This document shows, one piece after another, positions 12,838-26,817 of a stretch of DNA of 64,000 nt (position 1 is the stretch's first letter; each line of letters begins with the position of its first letter). Origin of the DNA: Bos javanicus (Eukaryota; Chordata; Mammalia; Artiodactyla; Bovidae); NCBI RefSeq assembly GCF_032452875.1, contig NW_026894284.1, forward strand, positions 62,001 to 126,000. Direction: 5' to 3'. Under the pieces are notes generated by a model, which was not told the DNA's origin, made no database searches, and was given only the letters and a program-made list of their open reading frames with translations. A program made the position numbers and the translations under genes.

Positions 12838-15800
12838 AGATCACGTGACTGAGCATGCACTGTTCACGTGGCTGATCATACACTGATCACGTGATGATCA
12901 TGCACTGATCACTTGGATATCATGCACTGATCACGTGGCTGATCATACACTGTTCACGTGTCTGACCATGCACTGATCACGTGGCTGATCATACACTGCT
13001 CACGTAACTGATCATGCACTGATCACGTGGCTATCATGCACTGATCACGTGGCTGAACATGCACTGTTCACGTGGCTGATCACACACCTGTCACGTGACA
13101 TATCATGCACTGATCACGTGGCACTCATGCACTGATCACGTGGCTGATCATACTCTGCTCACGTAACTCATGCACACATCACGTGGCTATCATGCACTGC
13201 TCACGTGGCTGTCATGGAATGATCACGTAGCAACCATATACTGGTCACGTGACTGATCATGCACTGATCACGTAAATGATCATGCACTGTTCACGTGACT
13301 GATCATGTACTGATCACGTGACTGATCATGCACTGATCACGTGGCTATCATGCTCTGCTCACGTGGCTGATCATGCAATGATCACGTAGCAACCATGTAC
13401 TGGTCACGTGACTGATCATGCACTGATCACGTAATTGATCATGCACTGATCACGTGGCTCATCATGCACTGATCACGTGGCTGATCACACATGTATCACG
13501 TGACTGATCATGCACTGATCACGTGGCTCTCATGCACTGATCACGTGGCTGTCATGCACTGATCACGTGGCTATCATGCACTGATCACGTGGCTGATCAT
13601 GCACTGATCACGTGGCTGATCATGCACTGATCACGTGGCTATCATGCACTGATCACGTGGCTGATCATGCACTGATCACGTGGCTGATCATGCACTGATC
13701 ACGTGACTGATCATGCACTGATCACGTGACTGATCATGCACTGATCACGTGGCTATCATGCACTGATCACGTGGCTGATCATGCACTGATCACGTAGCTA
13801 TCATGCACTGATCACGTGACTGATCATGCACTGATCACGTGACTGATCATGCACTGATCACGTGGCTGATCATGCACTGATCACGTGGCTGATCATGCAC
13901 TGATCACGTGACTGATCATGCACTGATCACGTGGCTGATCATGCACTGATCACGTGGCTGATCATGCACTGATCACGTGGCTATCATGCACTGATCACGT
14001 GGCTGATCATGCACTGATCACGTAGCTATCATGCACTGATCACGTGACTGATCATGCACTGATCACGTGACTGATCATGCACTGATCACGTGGCTGATCA
14101 TGCACTGATCACGTGGCTGATCATGCACTGATCACGTGACTGATCATGCACTGATCACGTGACTGATCATGCACTGATCACGTGGCTATCATGCACTGAT
14201 CACGTGGCTGATCATGCACTGATCACGTGACTGATCATGCACTGATCACGTGGCTGATCATGCACTGATCACGTGACTGATCATGCACTGATCACGTGGC
14301 TGATCATGCACTGATCACGTGGCTATCATGCACTGATCACGTGACTGATCATGCACTGATCACGTGGCTATCATGCACTGATCACGTGGCTGATCATGCA
14401 CTGATCACGTGGCTATCATGCACTGATCACGTGACTGATCATGCACTGATCACGTGACTGATCATGCACTGATCACGTGGCTGATCATGCACTGATCACG
14501 TGGCTATCATGCACTGATCACGTGGCTGATCATGCACTGATCACGTAGCTACCATGCACTGATCACGTGACTGATCATGCACTGATCACGTGACTGATCA
14601 TGCACTGATCACGTGGCTATCATGCACTGATCACGTGGCTGATCATGCACTGATCACGTAGCTATCATGCACTGATCACGTGACTGATCATGCACTGATC
14701 ACGTGACTGATCATGCACTGATCACGTGGCTATCATGCACTGATCACGTGGCTGATCATGCACTGATCACGTGGCTATCATGCACTGATCACGTGACTGA
14801 TCATGCACTGATCACGTAATTGATCATGCACTGATCACGTGGCTGATCATGCACTGATCACGTGGCTGATCATGCACTGATCACGTGACTGATCATGCAC
14901 TGATCACGTGACTGATCATGCACTGATCACGTGGCTATCATGCACTGATCACGTGGCTGATCATGCACTGATCACGTGGCTATCATGCACTGATCACGTG
15001 ACTGATCATGCACTGATCACGTGACTGATCATGCACTGATCACGTGGCTGATCATGCACTGATCACGTGGCTATCATGCACTGATCACGTGGCTGATCAT
15101 GCACTGATCACGTAGCTACCATGCACTGATCACGTGACTGATCATGCACTGATCACGTGACTGATCATGCACTGATCACGTGGCTATCATGCACTGATCA
15201 CGTGGCTGATCATGCACTGATCACGTGGCTATCATGCACTGATCACGTGACTGATCATGCACTGATCACGTGACTGATCATGCACTGATCACGTGGCTAT
15301 CATGCACTGATCACGTGGCTGATCATGCAATGATCACGTAGCTACCATGTACTGGTCACGTGACTGATCATGCACTGATCACGTAATTGATCATGCACTG
15401 ATCACGTGGCTGATCATGCACTGATCACGTGGCTGATCATGCACTGATCACATGATCATGCACTGATCACGTGACTGATCATGCACTGATCACGTGGCTA
15501 TCATGCACTGATCACGTGGCTGACATACACTGATCACGTGCCTGGTCATGCACTGATCACGTGGCTGATCATGCACTGATCACGTGACTGATCATGCACT
15601 GATCACGTGTCTGATCATGCACTGATCACGTGGCTATCATGCACTGCTCACGTGGCTGATCATGCCATGATCACGCAGCTACCATGTACTGGTCACATGA
15701 CTGATCATGCACTGATCACGTGACTGATCATGCAGTGATCACGTGGCTATCATGCACTACTCACGTGGCTGATCATGCAATGATCATGTAGCTACCATGT

Positions 15801-16130
15801 ACAGGTCACGTGAATGATCATACACCCATCAGGTGACTGATCATGCACTGATCACGTGGCTATCATGCACTGATCACGAGACTGATCATGCACTGATCAC
15901 GTCTATATCATGCACTGATCACATGACTGCCCATGCACTGATCACGTGGATGATCATACACTAATCTTGTGACAGATCATGCACTGATCACGTGGCTGAT
16001 CATGCACTGATACCGTGACTGAGCATGGACTGATCACATGACTATCATGTAGTGATCACGTGACTTAATGGCGCTGATCATGTGACTGATCATGCGCTGA
16101 TCATGTTTGCTATCATACACTGATCATGTG
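12838..16130 (+). repeat. HOR spacer 6 (3.53-kb unit) with long consensus core
   Basis: No gene is seen. Canonical landmarks run to GGCTGTCATG near 13550, though several are reverted to consensus (for example GCACTGATCACGTAAATG instead of GCAAAGATCACG). A monotonous tract follows to about 15314. The end landmarks and the cassette then resume: GCAATGATCACGTAGC near 15327, TAATTGATC and GTGCCTGGTC. Confidence 0.86.
13561..15314 (+). repeat. Homogenised consensus tract (~1.75 kb)
   Basis: About 76 monomers in a row with hardly any change beyond the three main classes (GGCTGATCA, GACTGATCA, GGCTATCA) and a few GTAGCTATC or GTAATTG forms. None of the rare landmark monomers is present. A larger period of four to six monomers is visible, a GGCTATCA monomer returning about every 90-140 bp. 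The low divergence suggests recent local amplification or conversion. Confidence 0.8.
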
Positions 16131-16371
16131 CCTCTGGAGGCAATAAACAAAGAGCTGAGTAGGCACGAATCAAACAGTCAGCAGGCAATAATCATGGAAC
16201 TCAGGTGTGAGGAATCATGCTGCTCAGCTGGCAATAATCAAGCAGCTGAGCAGGCAGGAATTACGCAGCACAGCTGGCAATTGTCAAGCAGATGACAGGC
16301 AGGAATCGTGCAGCTCAGCTGGCAATTGTCAAGCAGATGAGCAGACAGTAATCACGCAGCTCAGCAGGCCC
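16131..16371 (+). repeat. 241-bp invariant block, copy 7
   Basis: Same sequence as copy 1; it starts the 1599-bp unit that contains an atypical junction. Confidence 0.9.
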
Positions 16372-17729
16372 AGATCACGTGACTGAGCATGCACTGTTCA
16401 CGTGGCTGATCATACACTGATCACGTGATGATCATGCACTGATCACTTGGATATCATGCACTGATCACGTGGCTGATCATACACTGTTCACGTGTCTGAC
16501 CATGCACTGATCACGTGGCTGATCATACACTGCTCACGTAACTGATCATGCACTGATCACGTGGCTGAACATGCACTGTTCACGTGGCTGATCACACACC
16601 TGTCACGTGACATATCATGCACTGATCACGTGGCACTCATGCACTGATCACGTGGCTGATCATACTCTGCTCACGTAACTCATGCACACATCACGTGGCT
16701 ATCATGCACTGCTCACGTGGCTCGTCATGGAATGATCACGTAGCAACCATATACTGGTCACGTGACTGATCATGCACAGATCACGTAAATGATCATGCAC
16801 TGTTCACGTGACTGATCATGTACTGATCACGTGACTGATCATGCACTGATCACGTGGCTATCATGCTCTGCTCACGTGGCTGATCATGCAACGATCACGT
16901 AGCAACCATGTACTGGTCACGTGACTGATCATGCACATGTATCACGTGATCACGTGATCATGCACTGATCACGTGGCTGATCATGCACTGATCACGTGGC
17001 TGATCATGCACTGATCACGTGGCTGATCATGCACATCACTGATCACGTGGCTGATCATGCACTGATCACGTGGCTATCATGCACTGATCACGTGACTGAT
17101 CATGCACTGATCACGTAATTGATCATGCACTGATCACGTGGCTGATCATGCACTGATCACGTGGCTGATCATGCACTGATCACGTGACTGATCATGCACT
17201 GATCACGTGACTGATCATGCACTGATCACGTGGCTATCATGCACTGATCACGTGGCTGATCATGCATGATCACGCAGCTACCATGTACTGGTCACATGAC
17301 TGATCATGCACTGATCACGTGACTGATCATGCACTGATCACGTGGCTATCATGCACTACTCACGTGGCTGATCATGCAATGATCATGTAGCTACCATGTA
17401 CAGGTCACGTGAATGATCATACACCCATCAGGTGACTGATCATGCACTGATCACGTGGCTATCATGCACTGATCACGAGACTGATCATGCACTGATCACG
17501 TCTATATCATGCACTGATCACATGACTGCCCATGCACTGATCACGTGGATGATCATACACTAATCTTGTGACAGATCATGCACTGATCACGTGGCTGATC
17601 ATGCACTGATACCGTGACTGAGCATGGACTGATCACATGACTATCATGTAGTGATCACGTGACTTAATGGCGCTGATCATGTGACTGATCATGCGCTGAT
17701 CATGTTTGCTATCATACACTGATCATGTG
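16372..17729 (+). repeat. HOR spacer 7 (1599-bp unit), internally deleted
   Basis: No gene is seen. The GGCTATCA monomer that normally precedes GGCTGAACATGC is missing near 16555. Landmarks run to TACTGGTCACG near 16915, then the order breaks at an irregular junction (16931-17040). A short consensus run follows, and the cassette resumes at GCATGATCACGCAGC near 17263. About 300 bp of the canonical unit is missing. Confidence 0.84.
16941..16958. repeat. 18-bp perfect palindrome at a rearrangement junction
   Basis: The sequence ATCACGTGATCACGTGAT equals its own reverse complement. It forms because two CACGTG cores sit 10 bp apart instead of the usual ~23 bp. It lies exactly where spacer 7 leaves the canonical landmark order, beside an odd GCACATGTATC monomer and just before another irregular monomer (GCACATCACTGATC near 17031). 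It may be a scar of slippage or unequal exchange. Confidence 0.8.
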
Positions 17730-17970
17730 CCTCTGGAGGCAATAAACAAAGAGCTGAGTAGGCACGAATCAAACAGTCAGCAGGCAATAATCATGGAACT
17801 CAGGTGTGAGGAATCATGCTGCTCAGCTGGCAATAATCAAGCAGCTGAGCAGGCAGGAATTACGCAGCACAGCTGGCAATTGTCAAGCAGATGACAGGCA
17901 GGAATCGTGCAGCTCAGCTGGCAATTGTCAAGCAGATGAGCAGACAGTAATCACGCAGCTCAGCAGGCCC
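17730..17970 (+). repeat. 241-bp invariant block, copy 8
   Basis: Same sequence as copy 1. It pairs with copy 16 (36787) at an offset of 19057 bp, at the left edge of the large duplication. Confidence 0.9.
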
Positions 17971-19925
17971 AGATCACGTGACTGAGCATGCACTGTTCAC
18001 GTGGCTGATCATACACTGATCACGTGATGATCATGCACTGATCACTTGGATATCATGCACTGATCACGTGGCTGATCATACACTGTTCACGTGTCTGACC
18101 ATGCACTGATCACGTGGCTGATCATACACTGCTCACGTAACTGATCATGCACTGATCACGTGGCTATCATGCACTGATCACGTGGCTGAACATGCACTGT
18201 TCACGTGGCTGATCACACACCTGTCACGTGACATATCATGCACTGATCACGTGGCACTCATGCACTGATCACGTGGCTGATCATACTCTGCTCACGTAAC
18301 TCATGCACACATCACGTGGCTATCATGCACTGCTCACGTGGCTCGTCATGGAATGATCACGTAGCTACCATATACTGGTCACGTGACTGATCATGCACAG
18401 ATCACGTAAATGATCATGCACTGTTCACGTGACTGATCATGTACTGATCACGTGACTGATCATGCACTGATCACGTGGCTATCATGCACTGCTCACGTGG
18501 CTGATCATGCAATGATCACGTAGCAACCATGTACTGGTCACGTGACTGATCATGCACTGATCACGTAATTGATCATGCACTGATCACGTGGCTCATCATG
18601 CACTGATCACGTGGCTGATCACACATGTATCACGTGACTGATCATGCACTGATCACGTGGCTCTCATGCACTGATCACGTGGCTGTCATGCACTGATCAC
18701 GTGGCTATCATGCACTGATCACGTGGCTATCATGCACTGATCACGTGGCTGATCATGCACTGATCACGTAGCTATCATGCACTGTCACGTGACTGATCAT
18801 GCACTGATCACGTAACTGATCATGCACTGATCACGTGACTGATCATGCACTGATCACGTGACTGATCATGCACTGATCACGTGGCTATCATGCACTGATC
18901 ACGTGGCTGATCATGCACTGATCACGTAGCTACCATGTACTGGTCACGTGACTGATCATGCACTGATCACGTAACTGATCATGCACTGATCACGTGGCTG
19001 ATCATGCACTGATCACGTGGCTGATCACACACTATCACGTGACTGATCATGCACTGATCACGTGGCTATCATGCACTGATCACGTGGCTATCATGCACTG
19101 ATCACGTGGCTGATCATGCACTGATCACGTAGCTACCATGTACTGGTCACGTGACTGATCATGCACTGATCACGTAATTGATCATGCACTGATCACGTGG
19201 CTGATCATGCACTGATCACGTGGCTGATCATGCACTGATCACGTGACTGATCATGCACTGATCACGTGACTGATCATGCACTGATCACGTGGCTATCATG
19301 CACTGATCACGTGGCTGACATACACTGATCACGTGCCTGATCATGCACTGATCACGTGGCTGATCATGCACTGATCACGTGACTGATCATGCACTGATCA
19401 CGTGTCTGATCATGCACTGATCACGTGGCTATCATGCACTGCTCACGTGGCTGATCATGCCATGATCACGCAGCTACCATGTACTGGTCACATGACTGAT
19501 CATGCACTGATCACGTGACTGATCATGCAGTGATCACGTGGCTATCATGCACTACTCACGTGGCTGATCATGCAATGATCATGTAGCTACCATGTACAGG
19601 TCACGTGAATGATCATACACCCATCAGGTGACTGATCATGCACTGATCACGTGGCTATCATGCACTGATCACGAGACTGATCATGCACTGATCACGTCTA
19701 TATCATGCACTGATCACATGACTGCCCATGCACTGATCACGTGGATGATCATACACTAATCTTGTGACAGATCATGCACTGATCACGTGGCTGATCATGC
19801 ACTGATACCGTGACTGAGCATGGACTGATCACATGACTATCATGTAGTGATCACGTGACTTAATGGCGCTGATCATGTGACTGATCATGCGCTGATCATG
19901 TTTGCTATCATACACTGATCATGTG
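17971..19925 (+). repeat. HOR spacer 8 (2196-bp unit)
   Basis: No gene is seen. Canonical landmarks run to GGCTGTCATG near 18682. About 600 bp of partly smoothed monomers follow, with weak second-pass landmarks: GCACTGTCACG near 18780, GTAGCTACCATGTACTGG twice, and CACACTATCACG near 19026. The GGCTGACATAC landmark near 19313 and the cassette come next. Its counterpart is spacer 16. Confidence 0.85.
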
Positions 19926-20166
19926 CCTCTGGAGGCAATAAACAAAGAGCTGAGTAGGCACGAATCAAACAGTCAGCAGGCAATAATCATGGAACTCAGG
20001 TGTGAGGAATCATGCTGCTCAGCTGGCAATAATCAAGCAGCTGAGCAGGCAGGAATTACGCAGCACAGCTGGCAATTGTCAAGCAGATGACAGGCAGGAA
20101 TCGTGCAGCTCAGCTGGCAATTGTCAAGCAGATGAGCAGACAGTAATCACGCAGCTCAGCAGGCCC
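19926..20166 (+). repeat. 241-bp invariant block, copy 9
   Basis: Same sequence as copy 1. It opens the second of the four 2.65-kb units used here to set the super-repeat phase. Confidence 0.9.
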
Positions 20167-22576
20167 AGATCACGTGACTGAGCATGCACTGTTCACGTGG
20201 CTGATCATACACTGATCACGTGATGATCATGCACTGATCACTTGGATATCATGCACTGATCACGTGGCTGATCATACACTGTTCACGTGTCTGACCATGC
20301 ACTGATCACGTGGCTGATCATACACTGCTCACGTAACTGATCATGCACTGATCACGTGGCTATCATGCACTGATCACGTGGCTGAACATGCACTGTTCAC
20401 GTGGCTGATCACACACCTGTCACGTGACATATCATGCACTGATCACGTGGCACTCATGCACTGATCACGTGGCTGATCATACTCTGCTCACGTAACTCAT
20501 GCACACATCACGTGGCTATCATGCACTGCTCACGTGGCTCGTCATGGAATGATCACGTAGCTACCATATACTGGTCACGTGACTGATCATGCAAAGATCA
20601 CGTAAATGATCATGCACTGTTCACGTGACTGATCATGTACTGATCACGTGACTGATCATGCACTGATCACGTGGCTATCATGCTCTGCTCACGTGGCTGA
20701 TCATGCAACGATCACGTAGCAACCATGTACTGGTCACGTGACTGATCATGCACTGATCACGTAATTGATCCTGCACTGATCACGTGGCTCATCATGCACT
20801 GATCACGTGGCTGATCACACATGTATCACGTGACTGATCATGCACTGATCACGTGGCTCTCATGCACTGATCACGTGGCTGTCATGCACTGATCACGTGG
20901 ATATCATGCACTGATCACGTGGCTGATCACACACGTATCACATGACTGATCATGCACTGATCACGTGGCTATCATGCACTGATCACGTGGCTGATCATGC
21001 ACTGATCACGTAGCTACCATGCACTGATCACGTGACTGATCATGCACTGATCACGTGGCTGATCATGCACTGATCACGTGGCTGATCATGCACTGATCAC
21101 GTGGCTATCATGCACTGATCACGTGGCTGATCATGCACTATCACATGACTGATCATGCACTGATCACGTGGCTATCATGCACTGATCACGTGGCTATCAT
21201 GCACTGATCACGTGGCTGATCATGCACTGATCACGTAGCTATCATGCACTGATCACGTGACTGATCATGCACTGATCACGTGATTGATCATGCACTGATC
21301 ACGTGGCTGATCATGCACTGATCACGTGGCTGATCATGCACTGATCACGTGACTGATCATGCACTGATCACGTGACTGATCATGCACTGATCACGTGGCT
21401 ATCATGCACTGATCACGTGGCTGATCATGCACTGATCACGTGGCTGATCATGCACTGATCACGTGGCTGATCATGCACTGATCACGTGACTGATCATGCA
21501 CTGATCACGTGACTGATCATGCACTGATCACGTGGCTATCATGCACTGATCACGTGGCTGATCATGCATGATCACGCAGCTATCATGCACTGATCACGTG
21601 ACTGATCATGCACTGATCACGTGACTGATCATGCACTGATCACGTGGCTATCATGCACTGATCACGTGGCTGATCATGCACTGATCACGTAGCTATCATG
21701 CACTGATCACGTGACTGATCATGCACTGATCACGTGACTGATCATGCACTGATCACGTGGCTATCATGCACTGATCACGTGGCTGATCATGCAATGATCA
21801 CGTAGCTACCATGTACTGGTCACGTGACTGATCATGCACTGATCACGTAATTGATCATGCACTGATCACGTGGCTGATCATGCACTGATCACGTGGCTGA
21901 TCATGCACTGATCACGTGACTGATCATGCACTGATCACGTGACTGATCATGCACTGATCACGTGGCTATCATGCACTGATCACGTGGCTGATCATGCACT
22001 GATCACGTGGCTGATCATGCACTGATCACGTGACTGATCATGCACTGATCACGTGTCTGATCATGCACTGATCACGTGGCTATCATGCACTGCTCACGTG
22101 GCTGATCATGCCATGATCACGCAGCTACCATGTACTGGTCACATGACTGATCATGCACTGATCACGTGACTGATCATGCAGTGATCACGTGGCTATCATG
22201 CACTACTCACGTGGCTGATCATGCAATGATCATGTAGCTACCATGTACAGGTCACGTGAATGATCATACACCCATCAGGTGACTGATCATGCACTGATCA
22301 CGTGGCTATCATGCACTGATCACGAGACTGATCATGCACTGATCACGTCTATATCATGCACTGATCACATGACTGCCCGTGCACTGATCACGTGGATGAT
22401 CATACACTAATCATGTGACAGATCATGCACTGATCACGTGGCTGATCATGCACTGATACCGTGACTGAGCATGGACTGATCACATGACTATCATGTAGTG
22501 ATCACGTGACTTAATGGCGCTGATCATGTGACTGATCATGCGCTGATCATGTTTGCTATCATACACTGATCATGTG
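20167..22576 (+). repeat. HOR spacer 9 (2651-bp unit)
   Basis: No gene is seen. Canonical landmarks run to CACACACGTATCACATG near 20930, a ~800-bp near-consensus run follows to about 21790, then GCAATGATCACGTAGC, TAATTGATC and the cassette near 22090. The cassette has ACTGCCCGTGC near 22374 and ACTAATCATGTG near 22407. Confidence 0.86.
20985..21790 (+). repeat. Homogenised consensus tract (~0.8 kb)
   Basis: These are consensus monomers with one GCATGATCACGCAGC landmark near 21566 and a CACTATCACATG remnant near 21137. The same tract is found in super-repeat 3 at about 40040-40850, so it was amplified before the ~19-kb duplication. Confidence 0.72.
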
Positions 22577-22817
22577 CCTCTGGAGGCAATAAACAAAGAG
22601 CTGAGTAGGCACGAATCAAACAGTCAGCAGGCAATAATCATGGAACTCAGGTGTGAGGAATCATGCTGCTCAGCTGGCAATAATCAAGCAGCTGAGCAGG
22701 CAGGAATTACGCAGCACAGCTGGCAATTGTCAAGCAGATGACAGGCAGGAATCGTGCAGCTCAGCTGGCAATTGTCAAGCAGATGAGCAGACAGTAATCA
22801 CGCAGCTCAGCAGGCCC
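22577..22817 (+). repeat. 241-bp invariant block, copy 10
   Basis: Same sequence as copy 1. The downstream 46-bp pair is missing (junction near 22921-22940), as in copies 2, 18 and 27. Confidence 0.9.
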
Positions 22818-25800
22818 AGATCACGTGACTGAGCATGCACTGTTCACGTGGCTGATCATACACTGATCACGTGATGATCATGCACTGATCACTTGGATAT
22901 CATGCACTGATCACGTGGCTGATCATACACTGCTCACGTAACTGATCATGCACTGATCACGTGGCTATCATGCACTGATCACGTGGCTGATCATGCACTG
23001 TTCACGTGGCTGATCACACACCTGTCACGTGACATATCATGCACTGATCACGTGGCACTCATGCACTGATCACGTGGCTGATCATACTCTGCTCACGTAA
23101 CTCATGCACACATCACGTGGCTATCATGCACTGCTCACGTGGCTGTCATGGAATGATCACGTAGCTACCATATACTGGTCACGTGACTGATCATGCACTG
23201 ATCACGTAAATGATCATGCACTGTTCACGTGACTGATCATGTACTGATCACGTGACTGATCATGCACTGATCACGTGGCTATCATGCTCTGCTCACGTGG
23301 CTGATCATGCATGATCACGTGACTGATCATGCACTGATCACGTGGCTGATCATGCACTGATCACGTGGCTGATCATGCACTGATCACGTGGCTATCATGC
23401 ACTGATCACGTGGCTGATCACACACGTATCACGTGACTGATCATGCACTGATCACGTGGCTATCATGCACTGATCACGTGGCTATCATGCACTGATCACG
23501 TGGCTGATCATGCACTGATCACGTGGCTACCATGTACTGGTCACGTGACTGATCATGCACTGATCACGTGACTGATCATGCACTGATCACGTGGCTGATC
23601 ATGCACTGATCACGTGGCTGATCACACATGATCACGTGACTGATCATGCACTGATCACGTGGCTGATCATGCACTGATCACGTGGCTGATCATGCACTGA
23701 TCACGTGGCTATCATGCACTGATCACGTGGCTGATCATGCACTGATCACATGACTGATCATGCACTGATCACGTGGCTGATCATGCACTGATCACGTGGC
23801 TATCATGCACTGATCACGTGGCTGATCATGCACTGATCACGTAGCTACCATGTACTGATCACGTGACTGATCATGCACTGATCACGTGATTGATCATGCA
23901 CTGATCATGTGGCTGATCATGCACTGATCACGTGGCTGATCATGCACTGATCACGTGACTGATCATGCACTGATCACGTGACTGATCATGCACTGATCAC
24001 GTGGCTATCATGCACTGATCACGTGGCTGATCATACACTGATCACGTGCCTGATCATGCACTGATCACGTGGCTGATCATGCACTGATCACGTGACTGAT
24101 CATGCACTGATCACGTGATGATCATGCACTGATCACGTGGATATCATGCACTGATCACGTGGCTGATCATACACTGATCACGTGTCTGACCATGCACTGA
24201 TCACGTGGCTGATCATACACTGATCACGTAACTGATCATGCACTGATCACGTGGCTATCATGCACTGATCACGTGGCTGAACATGCACTGATCACGTGGC
24301 TGATCACACACTGTCACGTGACATATCATGCACTGATCACGTGGCACTCATGCACTGATCACGTGGCTGATCATACTCTGCTCACGTAACTCATGCACAC
24401 ATCACGTGGCTATCATGCACTGCTCACGTGGCTGTCATGGAATGATCACGTAGCTACCATATACTGGTCACGTGACTGATCATGCACTGATCACGTAAAT
24501 GATCATGCACTGTTCACGTGACTGATCATGCACTGATCACGTGACTGATCATGCACTGATCACGTGGCTATCATGCACTGCTCACGTGGCTGATCATGCA
24601 ACGATCACGTAGCAACCATGTACTGGTCACGTGACTGATCATGCACTGATCACGTAATTGATCATGCACTGATCACGTGGCTCATCATGCACTGATCACG
24701 TGGCTGATCACACATGTATCACGTGACTGATCATGCACTGATCACGTGGCTATCATGCACTGATCACGTGGCTGTCATGCACTGATCACGTGGATATCAT
24801 GCACTGATCACGTGGCTGATCACACACGTATCACGTGACTGATCATGCACTGATCACGTGGCTATCATGCACTGATCACGTGGCTATCATGCACTGATCA
24901 CGTGGCTGATCATGCACTGATCACGTAGCTATCATGCACTGATCACGTGACTGATCATGCACTGATCACGTGATTGATCATGCACTGATCACGTGGCTGA
25001 TCATGCACTGATCACGTGGCTGATCATGCACTGATCACGTGACTGATCATGCACTGATCACGTGACTGATCATGCACTGATCACGTGGCTATCATGCACT
25101 GATCACGTGGCTGATCATGCACTGATCATGCAGCTATCATGCACTGATCACGTGACTGATCATGCACTGATCACGTGACTGATCATGCACTGATCACGTG
25201 GCTATCATGCACTGATCACGTGGCTGATCATGCACTGATCACGTAGCTATCATGCACTGATCACGTGACTGATCATGCACTGATCACGTGACTGATCATG
25301 CACTGATCACGTGGCACTCATGCACTGATCACGTGGCTGATCATACACTGATCACGTAACTCATGCACATCACGTGGCTATCATGCACTGATCACGTGGC
25401 TGTCATGCAATGATCACGTAGCAACCATATACTGGTCACGTGACTGATCATGCACTGATCACGTGACTGATCATGCACTGATCACGTGACTGATCATGCA
25501 CTGATCACGTGACTGATCATGCACTGATCACGTGGCTATCATGCACTGATCACGTGGCTGATCATGCACTGATCACGTAGCTACCATGCACTGATCACGT
25601 GACTGATCATGCACTGATCACGTGGCTGATCATGCACTGATCACGTGGCTGATCATGCACTGATCACGTGGCTGATCACACATGATCACGTGACTGATCA
25701 TGCACTGATCACGTGGCTATCATGCACTGATCACGTGGCTATCATGCACTGATCACGTGGCTGATCATGCACTGATCACGTAGCTATCATGTACTGGTCA

Positions 25801-26576
25801 CGTGACTGATCATGCACTGATCACGTAATTGATCATGCACTGATCACGTGGCTGATCATGCACTGATCACGTGGCTGATCATGCACTGATCACGTGACTG
25901 ATCATGCACTGATCACGTGACTGATCATGCACTGATCACGTGGCTATCATGCACTGATCACGTGGCTGACATACACTGATCACGTGCCTGATCATGCACT
26001 GATCACGTGGCTGATCATGCACTGATCACGTGACTGATCATGCACTGATCACGTGTCTGATCATGCACTGATCACGTGGCTATCATGCACTGCTCACGTG
26101 GCTGATCATGCCATGATCACGCAGCTACCATGTACTGGTCACATGACTGATCATGCACTGATCACGTGACTGATCATGCAGTGATCACGTGGCTATCATG
26201 CACTACTCACGTGGCTGATCATGCAATGATCATGTAGCTACCATGTACAGGTCACGTGAATGATCATACACCCATCAGGTGACTGATCATGCACTGATCA
26301 CGTGGCTATCATGCACTGATCACGAGACTGATCATGCACTGATCACGTCTATATCATGCACTGATCACATGACTGCCCATGCACTGATCACGTGGATGAT
26401 CATACACTAATCATGTGACAGATCATGCACTGATCACGTGGCTGATCATGCACTGATACCGTGACTGAGCATGGACTGATCACATGACTATCATGTAGTG
26501 ATCACGTGACTTAATGGCGCTGATCATGTGACTGATCATGCACTGATCATGTTTGCTATCATACACTGATCATGTG
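22818..26576 (+). repeat. HOR spacer 10 (4.0-kb unit) with a block-less HOR start
   Basis: No gene is seen. Landmarks run to GCTCTGCTCACG near 23286, break at GCATGATCACGTGACTG, and give way to near-consensus monomers. The landmarks that normally flank the 241-bp block on its right then reappear at 24111-24192 with no block before them, followed by a nearly complete series. A third, softened pass starts at GGCACTCATG near 25315. The unit therefore behaves like about three fused HORs with one block. Confidence 0.84.
24111..24192 (+). repeat. Ghost HOR start: post-block landmarks without the block
   Basis: GTGATGATCATGC, GGATATCATGC, CATACACTG and GTGTCTGACCATGC occur here in the order seen right after every 241-bp block, but the upstream neighbour is the GTGCCTG landmark only about 70 bp away. 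In canonical units the same two landmarks lie about 890 bp apart. About 0.8 kb holding the cassette and block is absent, consistent with a deletion. The equivalent site in super-repeat 3 is 43167-43250. Confidence 0.8.
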
Positions 26577-26817
26577 CCTCTGGAGGCAATAAACAAAGAG
26601 CTGAGTAGGCACGAATCAAACAGTCAGCAGGCAATAATCATGGAACTCAGGTGTGAGGAATCATGCTGCTCAGCTGGCAATAATCAAGCAGCTGAGCAGG
26701 CAGGAATTACGCAGCACAGCTGGCAATTGTCAAGCAGATGACAGGCAGGAATCGTGCAGCTCAGCTGGCAATTGTCAAGCAGATGAGCAGACAGTAATCA
26801 CGCAGCTCAGCAGGCCC
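26577..26817 (+). repeat. 241-bp invariant block, copy 11
   Basis: Same sequence as copy 1. The lead-in is GCACTGATCATG rather than GCGCTG, a variant shared with its partner copy 19. Confidence 0.9.

Larger units (their letters stand above)
490..19901 (+). repeat. Super-repeat 1 (19.4 kb, eight HOR units)
   Basis: This runs from one 2.65-kb HOR unit to the next. The spacings between its 241-bp blocks are 2645, 1858, 1903, 3773, 1904, 3534, 1599 and 2196 bp. Its first two spacings match super-repeat 4, and its last two (about 1.6 and 2.2 kb) match the last two of super-repeat 2. The middle order is its own, so it looks like a mosaic of older and newer duplications. Strand is the orientation in which the monomer is described here. 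Confidence 0.7.
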
